Assembly (NCBI GenBank): GCA_946641795.1
Contig: CAMPBZ010000006.1
Location: forward strand, 1-19,639
Length of the DNA: 19,639 bases
Source of the DNA: an uncultured Clostridia bacterium
Lineage (GTDB): Bacteria; Bacillota; Clostridia; Oscillospirales; CAG-272
Reading direction: 5' to 3'
Made by a program: the position numbers and the translations under genes
Notes under the pieces: model-generated
Seen by the model: only the letters and a program-made list of their open reading frames with translations
Database searches by the model: none
Told to the model about the DNA's origin: nothing
Shown here: in pieces, positions 1 through 5,657 of the stretch
Numbering within the stretch: position 1 is the stretch's first letter
How the letters are laid out: the number at the start of each line of letters is the position of its first letter

Positions 1-197
1 GCCTGATCTATTTTGGCTGGCACCAACAAATTTTTATGCCGGTCGCGCATACGCTGGTAACAAGAATTGGAAAACACCTTGTCTTCGGACAAACCTGGTT
101 TTCGGTTCTTTGGTTTGTTGCCATCCTGCTGATGTGTGCAATCGTTGAGAATATCATTACAAGAACAAAGCTCAAAGTTTTAATGGGAAAGTTTTAG
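1..197 (+). CDS. C-terminal end of an acyltransferase-3 family membrane protein (5' partial)
   Basis: The reading frame is open from the window edge (first full codon at position 3) to TAG at 195-197 and gives 64 residues. It begins with LIYFGWHQQIFMPV and continues into a hydrophobic helix (WFSVLWFVAILLMCAIVENI), ending in a short basic tail. The pattern of a Y-x-GWHQ-like turn, an amphipathic stretch and a last membrane helix followed by a few basic residues resembles the C-terminus of acyltransferase-3 (OafA/WecH type) integral membrane O-acyltransferases. These move acyl groups onto sugars or envelope polymers. The catalytic N-terminal part lies outside the window, so substrate and exact family cannot be judged. 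The alternative is any other polytopic membrane protein. A hairpin follows directly downstream. Confidence 0.5.
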   Translation, partial: LIYFGWHQQIFMPVAHTLVTRIGKHLVFGQTWFSVLWFVAILLMCAIVENIITRTKLKVLMGKF

Positions 198-205
198 AAT
201 ACAGC

Positions 206-245
206 AACAGGGTGGGCAGTGATATGCCCATCCTGTTTGAATTTT
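206..245 (+). terminator. Intrinsic terminator after the acyltransferase gene
   Basis: A 13-bp stem pairs 206-218 with 225-237 (core TGGGCA/TGCCCA, one G-T wobble) around a 6-nt loop. It is followed by a T-rich run (TTTGAATTTT). It lies 9 bases after the stop codon and before the end of the convergent glycosylase gene, which suits a plus-strand terminator. The T-run is interrupted, so efficiency is uncertain. Confidence 0.65.
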
Positions 246-255
246 CGCAGTTTTA

Positions 256-744
256 TTACAATTCCTTTTCCCAAGCCGCGCAAAGCCGCTCCAAATTCCA
301 CGCTGCGTTTGCCGGGCTGGTGGACGGCAGAACGACCGCGGGGATTTTGACATTGGGATTGTACTTGTAAAACAGGTGTTCGGCCGTTTTGCCGTTGAGC
401 AAAATCTTTCGGATCGGCGCGCGGGAAAGAATTCCCGAAAGATCGTTCGGCACAACGTCGGTGATCGAACTGTCGGCCGATCCGGAAATGCGGCAGGAGG
501 CAATGACATCCCAAAGCGCGACCTTGTTCGAGAGGAGCAGGTCGCGTTTTTCTTCGTTCGTTTGCGGTTCCGGGCAATCAAAAACAGCGGAAAGCACCTT
601 CCAAAAGCGATTTTGCGGGTTGCCGTAATAAAATTGATTTTGGCGGGAAAGCGCCGACGGAAAGCTCCCCAAGATCAAAAGTTCTGAATTTTCCGCAAAA
701 ATCGGATGGAGAGGGTGGATCAGCGTTTGCGCTTCTTTTTGCAT
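256..744 (-). CDS. DNA-deoxyinosine glycosylase (uracil-DNA glycosylase superfamily, family 6/HDG type)
   Basis: The 162-residue protein removes deaminated bases, chiefly hypoxanthine, from DNA to start base excision repair in the cytoplasm. Visible signatures are motif 1 region GSFPS (residues 26-30), FYYGNPQNRFW (38-48), the W-D-V-I-x-S-C-R-x-G-S-x-DSSI stretch (78-94) and the C-terminal DNA-binding motif LPSTSPANA (139-147). These are the hallmarks of the hypoxanthine-DNA glycosylase branch, and the length is normal for it. The frame stays open far upstream, but the ATG at 744 is chosen because AAAGGAG lies 9 bases before it and a promoter sits just upstream. The gene diverges from mscL. 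Family assignment is strong; substrate preference is taken from the family. Confidence 0.9.
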   Translation of the reverse strand: MQKEAQTLIHPLHPIFAENSELLILGSFPSALSRQNQFYYGNPQNRFWKVLSAVFDCPEPQTNEEKRDLLLSNKVALWDVIASCRISGSADSSITDVVPNDLSGILSRAPIRKILLNGKTAEHLFYKYNPNVKIPAVVLPSTSPANAAWNLERLCAAWEKEL

Positions 745-773
745 TTGGCCGCTCCTTTCGCTTTGATAAGAAT

Positions 774-801
774 ATTGTAGCACATTTTTTGCTTTTTTCA
801 A
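774..801 (-). promoter_or_regulatory. Promoter of the deoxyinosine glycosylase gene
   Basis: On the minus strand, TTGAAA (801-796) and TACAAT (779-774) are separated by 16 bases, about 30 bases before the start codon. The -35 box lies only 3 bases from the -35 box of the divergent mscL promoter, so the two genes share one compact regulatory region. Confidence 0.6.
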
Positions 802-804
802 GTC

Positions 805-833
805 TTGACAAACGAAAAAAAGCGCGATATAAT
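805..833 (+). promoter_or_regulatory. Consensus sigma-A promoter of mscL
   Basis: TTGACA (805-810) and TATAAT (828-833) with a 17-base spacer match the housekeeping consensus exactly. The mscL start codon is about 47 bases downstream of the -10 box. The perfect match predicts high basal expression. Confidence 0.9.
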
Positions 834-879
834 AAAGGTGGCAGAAAAATCGACCGAAAATCTGAAAGGAGATTTTACT

Positions 880-1413
880 ATGGCAAAAGAAAAGAAAAAA
901 AGCACGTTTTGGAGCGATTTTAAGGCGTTCCTTTCCCGCGGAAACATTCTGGATATGGCCGTTGGCGTTATCATCGGCGGCGCGTTCGGAAAGATTGTGA
1001 GCGGGCTGGTCAACTACATCCTCAACCCCATCATTGGTTTCTGGCTGAAAACCGGCAGTTTTGACAACTGGAAAACGGTGTTGCGCCCCGCCGAAGTGGA
1101 AGTTGTGGAAGGCGTTGAAACAGTTGTACAGGCCGAATCCGCCATTCTTTGGGGTTCGTGGATCCAGACCATTCTCGACTTTCTCATCACCGCGCTTTGC
1201 ATTTTCCTGATCCTGCGCGTGATCACCAAGGCAAGAGCCATTGCCGACCGCAAGAAGATTGAAGAAGCCGAGCGGAAAACTGCCGAGGAAAAGGCCGCCG
1301 CCGAGGTTGCCGCCAAAGCCGCCGCCGAAAAAGAGGCCTCTTACGAAGCGTCTGTCCGCAATCAGGAAGTTCTGCTGACCGAGATCCGCGACCTGCTTGC
1401 AAAAAAGAAATAA
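880..1413 (+). CDS. mscL: Large-conductance mechanosensitive channel MscL with an extended C-terminal bundle
   Basis: The protein is a homopentameric membrane channel that opens under high membrane tension and releases solutes during hypo-osmotic shock. The N-terminal amphipathic segment with FLSRGNILDMAVGVIIGGAF (17-36) leads into TM1 (about 22-50) and is diagnostic. A periplasm-facing-type loop follows (about 60-88), then TM2 (about 90-117). The start at ATG 880 is fixed by GAAAGGAG 8 bases upstream. At 177 residues it is longer than most MscL (about 130-150). The extra length is an Ala/Glu/Lys-rich charged helix (about 125-157) placed before the usual terminal motif EVLLTEIRDLL (163-173). 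The gene stands alone with its own consensus promoter, and the convergent neighbour belongs to another unit. Confidence 0.95.
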   Translation: MAKEKKKSTFWSDFKAFLSRGNILDMAVGVIIGGAFGKIVSGLVNYILNPIIGFWLKTGSFDNWKTVLRPAEVEVVEGVETVVQAESAILWGSWIQTILDFLITALCIFLILRVITKARAIADRKKIEEAERKTAEEKAAAEVAAKAAAEKEASYEASVRNQEVLLTEIRDLLAKKK

Positions 1414-1424
1414 AACAATCTCAA

Positions 1425-1473
1425 TTTTTTGGGGGGCGGGAAACCTTGTTAAGGTTCTCCGCCCCCTCAAAAA
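1425..1473. terminator. Long perfect-symmetry hairpin between mscL and yqeG
   Basis: Nearly continuous pairing runs from 1425 to 1473: AACCTT/AAGGTT around a GTT loop, then a GC block (GGGGGCGG/CCGCCCCC), then T5/A5. It lies between two convergent genes and most likely ends or protects both transcripts. Unlike a classic intrinsic terminator it has T's before and A's after the stem in either orientation, with no free U-tract 3' of the hairpin. Confidence 0.55.
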
Positions 1474-1487
1474 TCTATGGAAATTGC

Positions 1488-2021
1488 TTATTTAATTTTC
1501 CAGAACGCCATCCAGTCTTCCCTGCCGTGCGCTTTGGCGTACCGGCGGATGTACCTGCGTTCCAGGAGCCGTTTGAAACGGAAGAAAAGATTGGTTTTAT
1601 CCTTGATGGGCGGCACGATCAGTGCGCGCAGGCCCAGCCGTTTGCCGGCGTAGCAATCGGTAAGCAGCTGGTCGCCCAGCACGGCGGTTTCCTCGGTGCG
1701 AACACCCAGCGCTTTCATTGCGCGCAGCAAATTCTTTTTGCCCGGTTTTCCGCTATCCGGATACGCGATCAGCCCAAGCGTCTGGTTAAAACGCTCCACA
1801 CGCGGCGCGTGGTTGTTGGAAACGAGCGCGGCCGAAATGCCGGCTTGGGCAAGCGCCGAAAACCACGCCCGGATCCGCTCGTCCGGGTCGGGCATTTCGT
1901 AGGGCGCCAGCGTATTGTCAATGTCGATCAGGAGCGCGCGGATCCCTTGCTTTGCAAGAAACTCCGGCGTGATCTCCCAATAATGCCCGAACATAAAATC
2001 GGGCGTGAGGTTGTCCTTCAT
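1488..2021 (-). CDS. yqeG: YqeG-family HAD-IIIA phosphatase
   Basis: The 177-residue cytoplasmic protein belongs to the haloacid dehalogenase superfamily. HAD motif I is DIDNTL (33-38, nucleophile D33, acid/base D35), motif II is VSNN (67-70), the motif III lysine is near K92 (GKPGKKN), and motif IV is GDQLLTD (116-122). The small size without a large cap, and the FMFGHYWEITPEFL opening, match the Firmicute YqeG branch, whose physiological substrate is not settled. An upstream in-frame codon at 2069 is rejected because AAGGAGG sits 9 bases before ATG 2021. The gene follows alr by 22 bases on the same strand, so the two are probably cotranscribed. Confidence 0.88.
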   Translation of the reverse strand: MKDNLTPDFMFGHYWEITPEFLAKQGIRALLIDIDNTLAPYEMPDPDERIRAWFSALAQAGISAALVSNNHAPRVERFNQTLGLIAYPDSGKPGKKNLLRAMKALGVRTEETAVLGDQLLTDCYAGKRLGLRALIVPPIKDKTNLFFRFKRLLERRYIRRYAKAHGREDWMAFWKIK

Positions 2022-2043
2022 CGGGCGCCTCCTTTTTTCTTTT

Positions 2044-3210
2044 TTATTCCTGAAAAACGCGCGGAACACGCGAAGAGATCAGACAAAGCAGTTCGTAGGG
2101 AATGGTGCCCGCTCGATCCGCCAACGCGGAAAGCTCGCCCGGCGTTTCCCCAAACAGCACCACCCGGTCGCCGATTGCAACCTCGTACCCGGTCACGTCG
2201 GCCATACATTGATCCATACAGATCCTGCCGACCAGCGGCGCGCGCACCGGGCCGTTTTTTGTTTGAATGGTGATCGTTGCGCTCCGGCAGGCGCGGAGCC
2301 AACCGTCGGCATAGCCCACGGGAAGCGTTGCAATTTTGCTATCCCGCGCCGCGCGAAACGCGCCGCCGTAACCGATCCGATCCCCGGCGGCAACCCGGTG
2401 CAAATGCACCACTCGCGTACACAGCCGCATCACCGGCCGGAGCGACAGATTTTCCCCCGCCGTCGGCAAAACGCCCCAAAGCGCAATGCCCAGGCGCACG
2501 CCGTCAAAATGATCCTGCGGGCGCAGGATGGTCCCCGCGCTGTTGCAAATGTGACAAAACAGTTGCACGCCGTTTGCGGAAAGGCGCTCCCGCACCGCCG
2601 CAAAGCGTGCCGACTGCAACCCGGTGCGCGGGTCGCGGGGATCGTTGGCGCAGGCAAAATGGGTGAACAGCCCCTCGGAGCGAAAGGAAGGCTCTTTGCA
2701 AAAGCGCAAAATGTGGGCAACCGTTTTTTCTGTTTCGGCCTCGTTTCGCGCCAGAAAGCCGATCCGGTTCATTCCGGTGTCCAGCGCGTACTGCACCCGC
2801 AGGCAAAGCCCCGCCGCCTTTGCCGCGCGGCAAAGAGTTTGGGCGTATTCGGGCGAAAGGAGGGCTTGCGAAAGATCAAATCCGGCAAGCAGAGGCGCCG
2901 CGCCGGGATCGGTGTAGCCCAAAATCAGAATTTGCGCGCCGTTGCCCACCGCCTTCCGCAGGGCAATGCCCTCTTCCAGGCAGGAGACCGCAAAGCGGCG
3001 GCACCCTTCCCCAAAGAGTGCCTTTGCGCAGGCCGCCGTCCCGTGGCCGTAGGCGTCGGCTTTGACGACTGCGATGGGCTCGGTCTTTCCTTGCAGAAGC
3101 CCGCAAAGCGCCCGGTAGTTTTGCCGCAGTGCCGAAAGGTGGATCTCGGCGACGGTGCGCGGGCATTCCGGGATGGGCAGATTTTCGTATGCGCGCGAAG
3201 AAGGGTTCAT
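2044..3210 (-). CDS. alr: Alanine racemase (PLP-dependent)
   Basis: The enzyme interconverts L- and D-alanine to supply D-Ala for peptidoglycan. The N-terminal TIM-barrel domain carries AVVKADAYGHG, where K50 forms the PLP Schiff base. DTGMNRIGF (144-152), HICNSAG (220-226) and the C-terminal beta domain with the catalytic tyrosine in RIGYGGAF (Y281) and GRICMDQ (328-334) are all present. At 388 residues it has normal length and looks intact. The start ATG 3210 is preceded by AAAGGAG and by its own promoter; the frame continues 26 codons further upstream without a better start. It is first in an alr-yqeG unit. The adjacent HAD protein may be functionally linked, but nothing in the sequence proves it. 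Confidence 0.97.
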   Translation of the reverse strand: MNPSSRAYENLPIPECPRTVAEIHLSALRQNYRALCGLLQGKTEPIAVVKADAYGHGTAACAKALFGEGCRRFAVSCLEEGIALRKAVGNGAQILILGYTDPGAAPLLAGFDLSQALLSPEYAQTLCRAAKAAGLCLRVQYALDTGMNRIGFLARNEAETEKTVAHILRFCKEPSFRSEGLFTHFACANDPRDPRTGLQSARFAAVRERLSANGVQLFCHICNSAGTILRPQDHFDGVRLGIALWGVLPTAGENLSLRPVMRLCTRVVHLHRVAAGDRIGYGGAFRAARDSKIATLPVGYADGWLRACRSATITIQTKNGPVRAPLVGRICMDQCMADVTGYEVAIGDRVVLFGETPGELSALADRAGTIPYELLCLISSRVPRVFQE

Positions 3211-3223
3211 ACAAGTCTCCTTT

Positions 3224-3252
3224 ATTGTATCATATTCCGGCGCCGTTTGCAA
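3224..3252 (-). promoter_or_regulatory. Promoter of the alr-yqeG unit
   Basis: On the minus strand TTGCAA (3252-3247) and TACAAT (3229-3224) are spaced by 17 bases. The -10 box ends about 13 bases before the alr start, giving a very short leader that includes only the ribosome binding site. Confidence 0.65.
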
Positions 3253-3327
3253 CGGTTTTTGGGGAATAAAAGCAAATTTGCCGCCCATATAATGAGAATA
3301 TGATTGCCGTTTGGGAGGTGTTCCGCT

Positions 3328-3810
3328 ATGCGCCGCATATTAAAAGCCTTAATTGTTTGCCTTTGCTGTTGTTTTCTATGTTCGGCTTGCGCTCCGGCGG
3401 CGGCCGACCGGAAGGGGCAATGCCCGCTCCCCTTTTCGGCGGTGATTGAAGGAACGCGCGGAGAGATGGCCTTTTCTGCCGAGATCGCCGCCTCAAAAAC
3501 CGAACGCACCATTCGTTATACCTCGCCCGACGCGCTCGCCGGCCTGACGGTTACCGAAACGGGCGCCGGCATTGCGATTGTGCAGGGGGATTTTACAATC
3601 GAAAACGTTTCCGACGCGAGCGGTTTTCTTGCACCGCTGGATCTGCTGCTTTCCCCCGCGGAGCTGACCGCCGTGGAAGAGCAGAACGGCGAGCAAACGC
3701 TGACCTACGCCGACGGGACCAGATTGGTTTTCGGGAAAGACGGCCTTCCCCGCGCGGTAATCGGCACCGACATTTTTTACACGATTTCCGACTTTCAAAA
3801 ATTGCCCTGA
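3328..3810 (+). CDS. Small putative lipoprotein of unknown function
   Basis: The 160-residue protein has a basic start (MRRILK), a hydrophobic and unusually cysteine-rich core (ALIVCLCCCFLCSAC) and a probable lipidation site at C21, so it should be exported and anchored to the outer face of the membrane. The residue at -3 is Cys and Leu is at -4, so the lipobox is imperfect. The mature part is an all-beta-looking domain that alternates polar and hydrophobic residues (ERTIRYTSPDALAGLTVTE, IAIVQGDFTIENV, LTYADGTRLVFGKDGLP). This recalls LolA/LppX-like clam folds, but I do not recognise a family. Start ATG 3328 has GGGAGGTG 7 bases upstream. A TATAAT is at 3288-3293 with no convincing -35, divergent from alr. 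No terminator is visible before the next promoter. Confidence 0.75.
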   Translation: MRRILKALIVCLCCCFLCSACAPAAADRKGQCPLPFSAVIEGTRGEMAFSAEIAASKTERTIRYTSPDALAGLTVTETGAGIAIVQGDFTIENVSDASGFLAPLDLLLSPAELTAVEEQNGEQTLTYADGTRLVFGKDGLPRAVIGTDIFYTISDFQKLP

Positions 3811-3820
3811 CCAAAACCGC

Positions 3821-3849
3821 TTGCAAAATCGGACAGTTTATGGTAAAAT
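3821..3849 (+). promoter_or_regulatory. Promoter of the Pr6Pr-like membrane protein gene
   Basis: TTGCAA (3821-3826), a 17-base spacer, and an extended -10 TGGTAAAAT (TAAAAT at 3844-3849). The 15 bases TATGGTAAAATAAAG and the bases just before the -35 (ACCGCTTG) recur in the trxA promoter about 700 bases downstream with the same spacing. Confidence 0.75.
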
Positions 3850-3885
3850 AAAGAAAAACAAACTTTTGCAAGCGGGAGAGCGGAT

Positions 3886-4524
3886 ATGAATTTTTTGACA
3901 AACCGGGAAAAACGGCTTTGCGCCATTCTTTGCAACGCGGTAATTGTTGCGCTGGAAGCGGTAGCCAGCATCATCAGTACCATCAACGGCGGCTGGGGAC
4001 AGTTCCAATACTACACGCAGGACAGCAACTACTTTGCAATGGCTGTTTCCATCTTGTTTTTGATTTTTGCTGTGCGCCGGAAGAAAGACGAACCCCTGCC
4101 CGACTGGCTGCTTGTGCTGCGCTATATTGCAACCTGCCTGCTTTCGGTCACCTTCCTTGTAATCGTTTTCATCCTCTGCCCGCCCTACGGGTGGGAGGGC
4201 TACCGCTATGCGCTGTTGAACGACGCGCAGGTGTTTGAGCATTTGCTTTGCCCAATTCTCTCCTTCGTTTCGCTCCTGCTGTTTGAGGATACGCCAAAGC
4301 AGAAAGGCGCGGCGCTCCTTGCAACGATCCCCACCTTCTTATATGCGGCGGTGGCGGTCTCCCTGAACGTTGCAAAAATCTGGCACGGCCCCTACCCTTT
4401 CCTCTACGTTTACGAGCAGGCCTGGTGGCAATCGGTTCTTTACGCGGTCATCATTCCGCTGGGCGCCTATATGGTGGCGTTTTTCCTGCTGTTCGGCTTG
4501 AAAAAGCGCAAATCGCGCGCATAA
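3886..4524 (+). CDS. Six-helix integral membrane protein, Pr6Pr-like
   Basis: The 212-residue protein shows about six hydrophobic helices (near 10-33, 50-65, 80-105, 115-135, 143-163, 183-206) and ends in a positively charged tail (KKRKSRA), which suggests a cytoplasmic C-terminus. Conserved-looking polar positions inside or near helices include QYYTQDSNYFA (41-51), the FEHLLCPIL stretch and the P-rich loop WHGPYPFLY. This layout resembles the Pr6Pr (FAR-17a/AIG1-like) membrane family, where Y-x-T-x-x-SN and H-x-x-x-P motifs are typical. No enzymatic function is established for these bacterial members. Start ATG 3886 follows GGGAGAG. It has its own promoter, and the next gene is separately promoted, so it appears monocistronic. 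Confidence 0.6.
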   Translation: MNFLTNREKRLCAILCNAVIVALEAVASIISTINGGWGQFQYYTQDSNYFAMAVSILFLIFAVRRKKDEPLPDWLLVLRYIATCLLSVTFLVIVFILCPPYGWEGYRYALLNDAQVFEHLLCPILSFVSLLLFEDTPKQKGAALLATIPTFLYAAVAVSLNVAKIWHGPYPFLYVYEQAWWQSVLYAVIIPLGAYMVAFFLLFGLKKRKSRA

Positions 4525-4528
4525 CCGC

Positions 4529-4557
4529 TTGACAGTTTGGGAAAGATATGGTAAAAT
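4529..4557 (+). promoter_or_regulatory. Promoter of trxA
   Basis: Consensus TTGACA (4529-4534), 17-base spacer, extended -10 TGGTAAAAT (TAAAAT at 4552-4557). Its -10 region is identical over 15 bases to that of the upstream membrane-protein gene. Confidence 0.85.
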
Positions 4558-4593
4558 AAAGTTGCAAGCTTCACACAGAAAGGAAGAAAAACA

Positions 4594-4902
4594 ATGGCAG
4601 AAATCAAGATTACGGCAGAGAACTTTGAGGAAGAAGTACTGGGCTCTCAAATTCCGGTACTGGTAGATTTTTGGGCTTCCTGGTGCGGCCCCTGCCGGAT
4701 GCTCGGCCCGGTGGTTGCCGAAATTGCCGAGGAGCTGGATGGCAAAATCAAGGTTGGAAAAGTGAATGTGGACGAAGAAGGCGAACTGGCCATGCGGTTC
4801 GGCATTATGAGCATTCCCACGGTGATGGTATTCAAAAACGGCGAGGTGACAAACACGTCGATCGGCTACTGCCCCAAGGAAGAACTGCTCGCCCTGCTTT
4901 GA
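4594..4902 (+). CDS. trxA: Thioredoxin
   Basis: The 102-residue cytoplasmic dithiol oxidoreductase reduces protein disulfides using electrons from thioredoxin reductase. The active site is WCGPC (30-34), preceded by the buried aspartate in LVDFW (D25), and the cis-proline is in SIPTVM (P75). Length and order of elements are those of a classical thioredoxin. An additional cysteine is present near the end (C93, GYCPKE). Start ATG 4594 lies downstream of AGAAAGGAAG. Immediately after the gene comes a large hairpin and then a rubrerythrin on the same strand, suggesting a redox-defence neighbourhood. No thioredoxin reductase gene is in the window. Confidence 0.97.
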   Translation: MAEIKITAENFEEEVLGSQIPVLVDFWASWCGPCRMLGPVVAEIAEELDGKIKVGKVNVDEEGELAMRFGIMSIPTVMVFKNGEVTNTSIGYCPKEELLALL

Positions 4903-4925
4903 TTTTCTTACTCGACATATAAAAG

Positions 4926-4989
4926 CGCTCTCCTTTTTGGAATTACATCATTACCCTTATGATGAAAACCGAAAAGGAGAGCGTTTTTT
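4926..4989 (+). promoter_or_regulatory. Terminator-like hairpin that contains the rubrerythrin ribosome binding site
   Basis: A 15-bp stem pairs 4926-4940 with 4969-4983 (one G-T wobble). An inner 6-bp stem, CATCAT (4946-4951) with ATGATG (4959-4964), closes the loop. Six T's follow at 4984-4989 and run directly into the ATG at 4990. The descending arm holds the Shine-Dalgarno AAAAGGAGAG. The structure therefore has the form of an intrinsic terminator for trxA and at the same time would hide the ribosome binding site of the next gene. A weak candidate promoter lies within it: TTGGAA (4937-4942), 15-base spacer, TATGAT (4958-4963). A transcript from there would lack the left arm. Confidence 0.7.
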
Positions 4990-5628
4990 ATGGAAGAAAC
5001 CAAACAGCAGCAATCGAAAACCGAAATTCCGATGGGGGAGGACGTGGTATTCAACGTTTACCGGCAGAGCGGGAAAAGCGTTTCGGTGCCGGCAAACACC
5101 TATGCGGGCACCGAGACCGAGCAGGTCCTTTTGGCGGCCTTTGCCGCCGAATCGCAGGCGCGCAACAAGTACACCTTTTATTCCTATACGGCAAAAACCG
5201 AGGGCTATGAACAAATTGCCGACATCTTTTTGAAAATTGCCGACAACGAGCGCGAGCACGCCGAAATGTGGTTCAAGGAGCTGGGCGCCAACCCCACCAC
5301 CGAGAAAAATCTTTCCGCCGCGGCAAAGGGCGAGGCCTACGAATGGGAAACGATGTACGAAAACTTTGCCGCCGTTGCCGAGCGGGAGGGTTTTACCGAC
5401 CTGGCCGAAAAGTTCCGCCTGGTGGGCGAAATTGAAAAACAACACGAGGAATGCTACCGCGCCCTTTTGGAAACCATGCAAAACGGCAAGGTCTTTCAAA
5501 AGGAGGGCGAAACGGTTTGGCAATGCCGCAGTTGCGGCCACCTGCACAAGGGGGAGCGCGCGCCCGAAACCTGCCCCGTTTGCGGCTACAAGCAAGCGTA
5601 TTTTCAGGTTTACGGCGAGCAGGAATAA
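4990..5628 (+). CDS. rbr: Rubrerythrin with an N-terminal extension
   Basis: The 212-residue non-haem iron protein reduces hydrogen peroxide in anaerobes. The ferritin-like diiron domain shows E54 (AAESQARNKY), EREH (E87/H90), E115/E118 in GEAYE, and EKQH (E149/H152). The C-terminal rubredoxin domain binds one iron through CRSC (C179/C182) and CPVC (C195/C198). Compared with the second rubrerythrin in this window it carries about 35 extra N-terminal residues, ending just before NTYAGTETE, with a short beta-like stretch (DVVFNVYRQSGKSVSVP). The ATG at 4990 is the first possible start and has AAAAGGAGAG upstream inside the hairpin. A shorter start at M15 would still leave an extension. Trx lies immediately upstream; a rho-independent terminator follows. 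Confidence 0.95.
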   Translation: MEETKQQQSKTEIPMGEDVVFNVYRQSGKSVSVPANTYAGTETEQVLLAAFAAESQARNKYTFYSYTAKTEGYEQIADIFLKIADNEREHAEMWFKELGANPTTEKNLSAAAKGEAYEWETMYENFAAVAEREGFTDLAEKFRLVGEIEKQHEECYRALLETMQNGKVFQKEGETVWQCRSCGHLHKGERAPETCPVCGYKQAYFQVYGEQE

Positions 5629-5629
5629 C

Positions 5630-5657
5630 AAAAAGGGAGCAATTTTGCTCCCTTTTT
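5630..5657. terminator. Bidirectional terminator between rubrerythrin and the ABC/DUF1854 operon
   Basis: A5-GGGAGCAA-TT-TTGCTCCC-T5 forms a perfect symmetrical hairpin with A-run before and T-run after, so it can work on both strands. The last T (5657) is already part of the stop codon of the minus-strand ABC gene. Confidence 0.92.

Noticed and set aside
805..879. Earlier TTG start for mscL
   Set aside because: That codon is part of the -35 box of the mscL promoter; the ATG at 880 has an ideal ribosome site and matches the family's N-terminus.
745..1470. Extension of the glycosylase frame far upstream on the minus strand
   Set aside because: The frame stays open through the mscL gene, but the extra part is antisense to MscL and the ribosome site and promoter place the start at 744.
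2005..3303. Long plus-strand frame opposite alr
   Set aside because: The opposite strand encodes a complete alanine racemase with all motifs and a ribosome site; the antisense protein is basic, Pro/Arg-rich and unlike any family.
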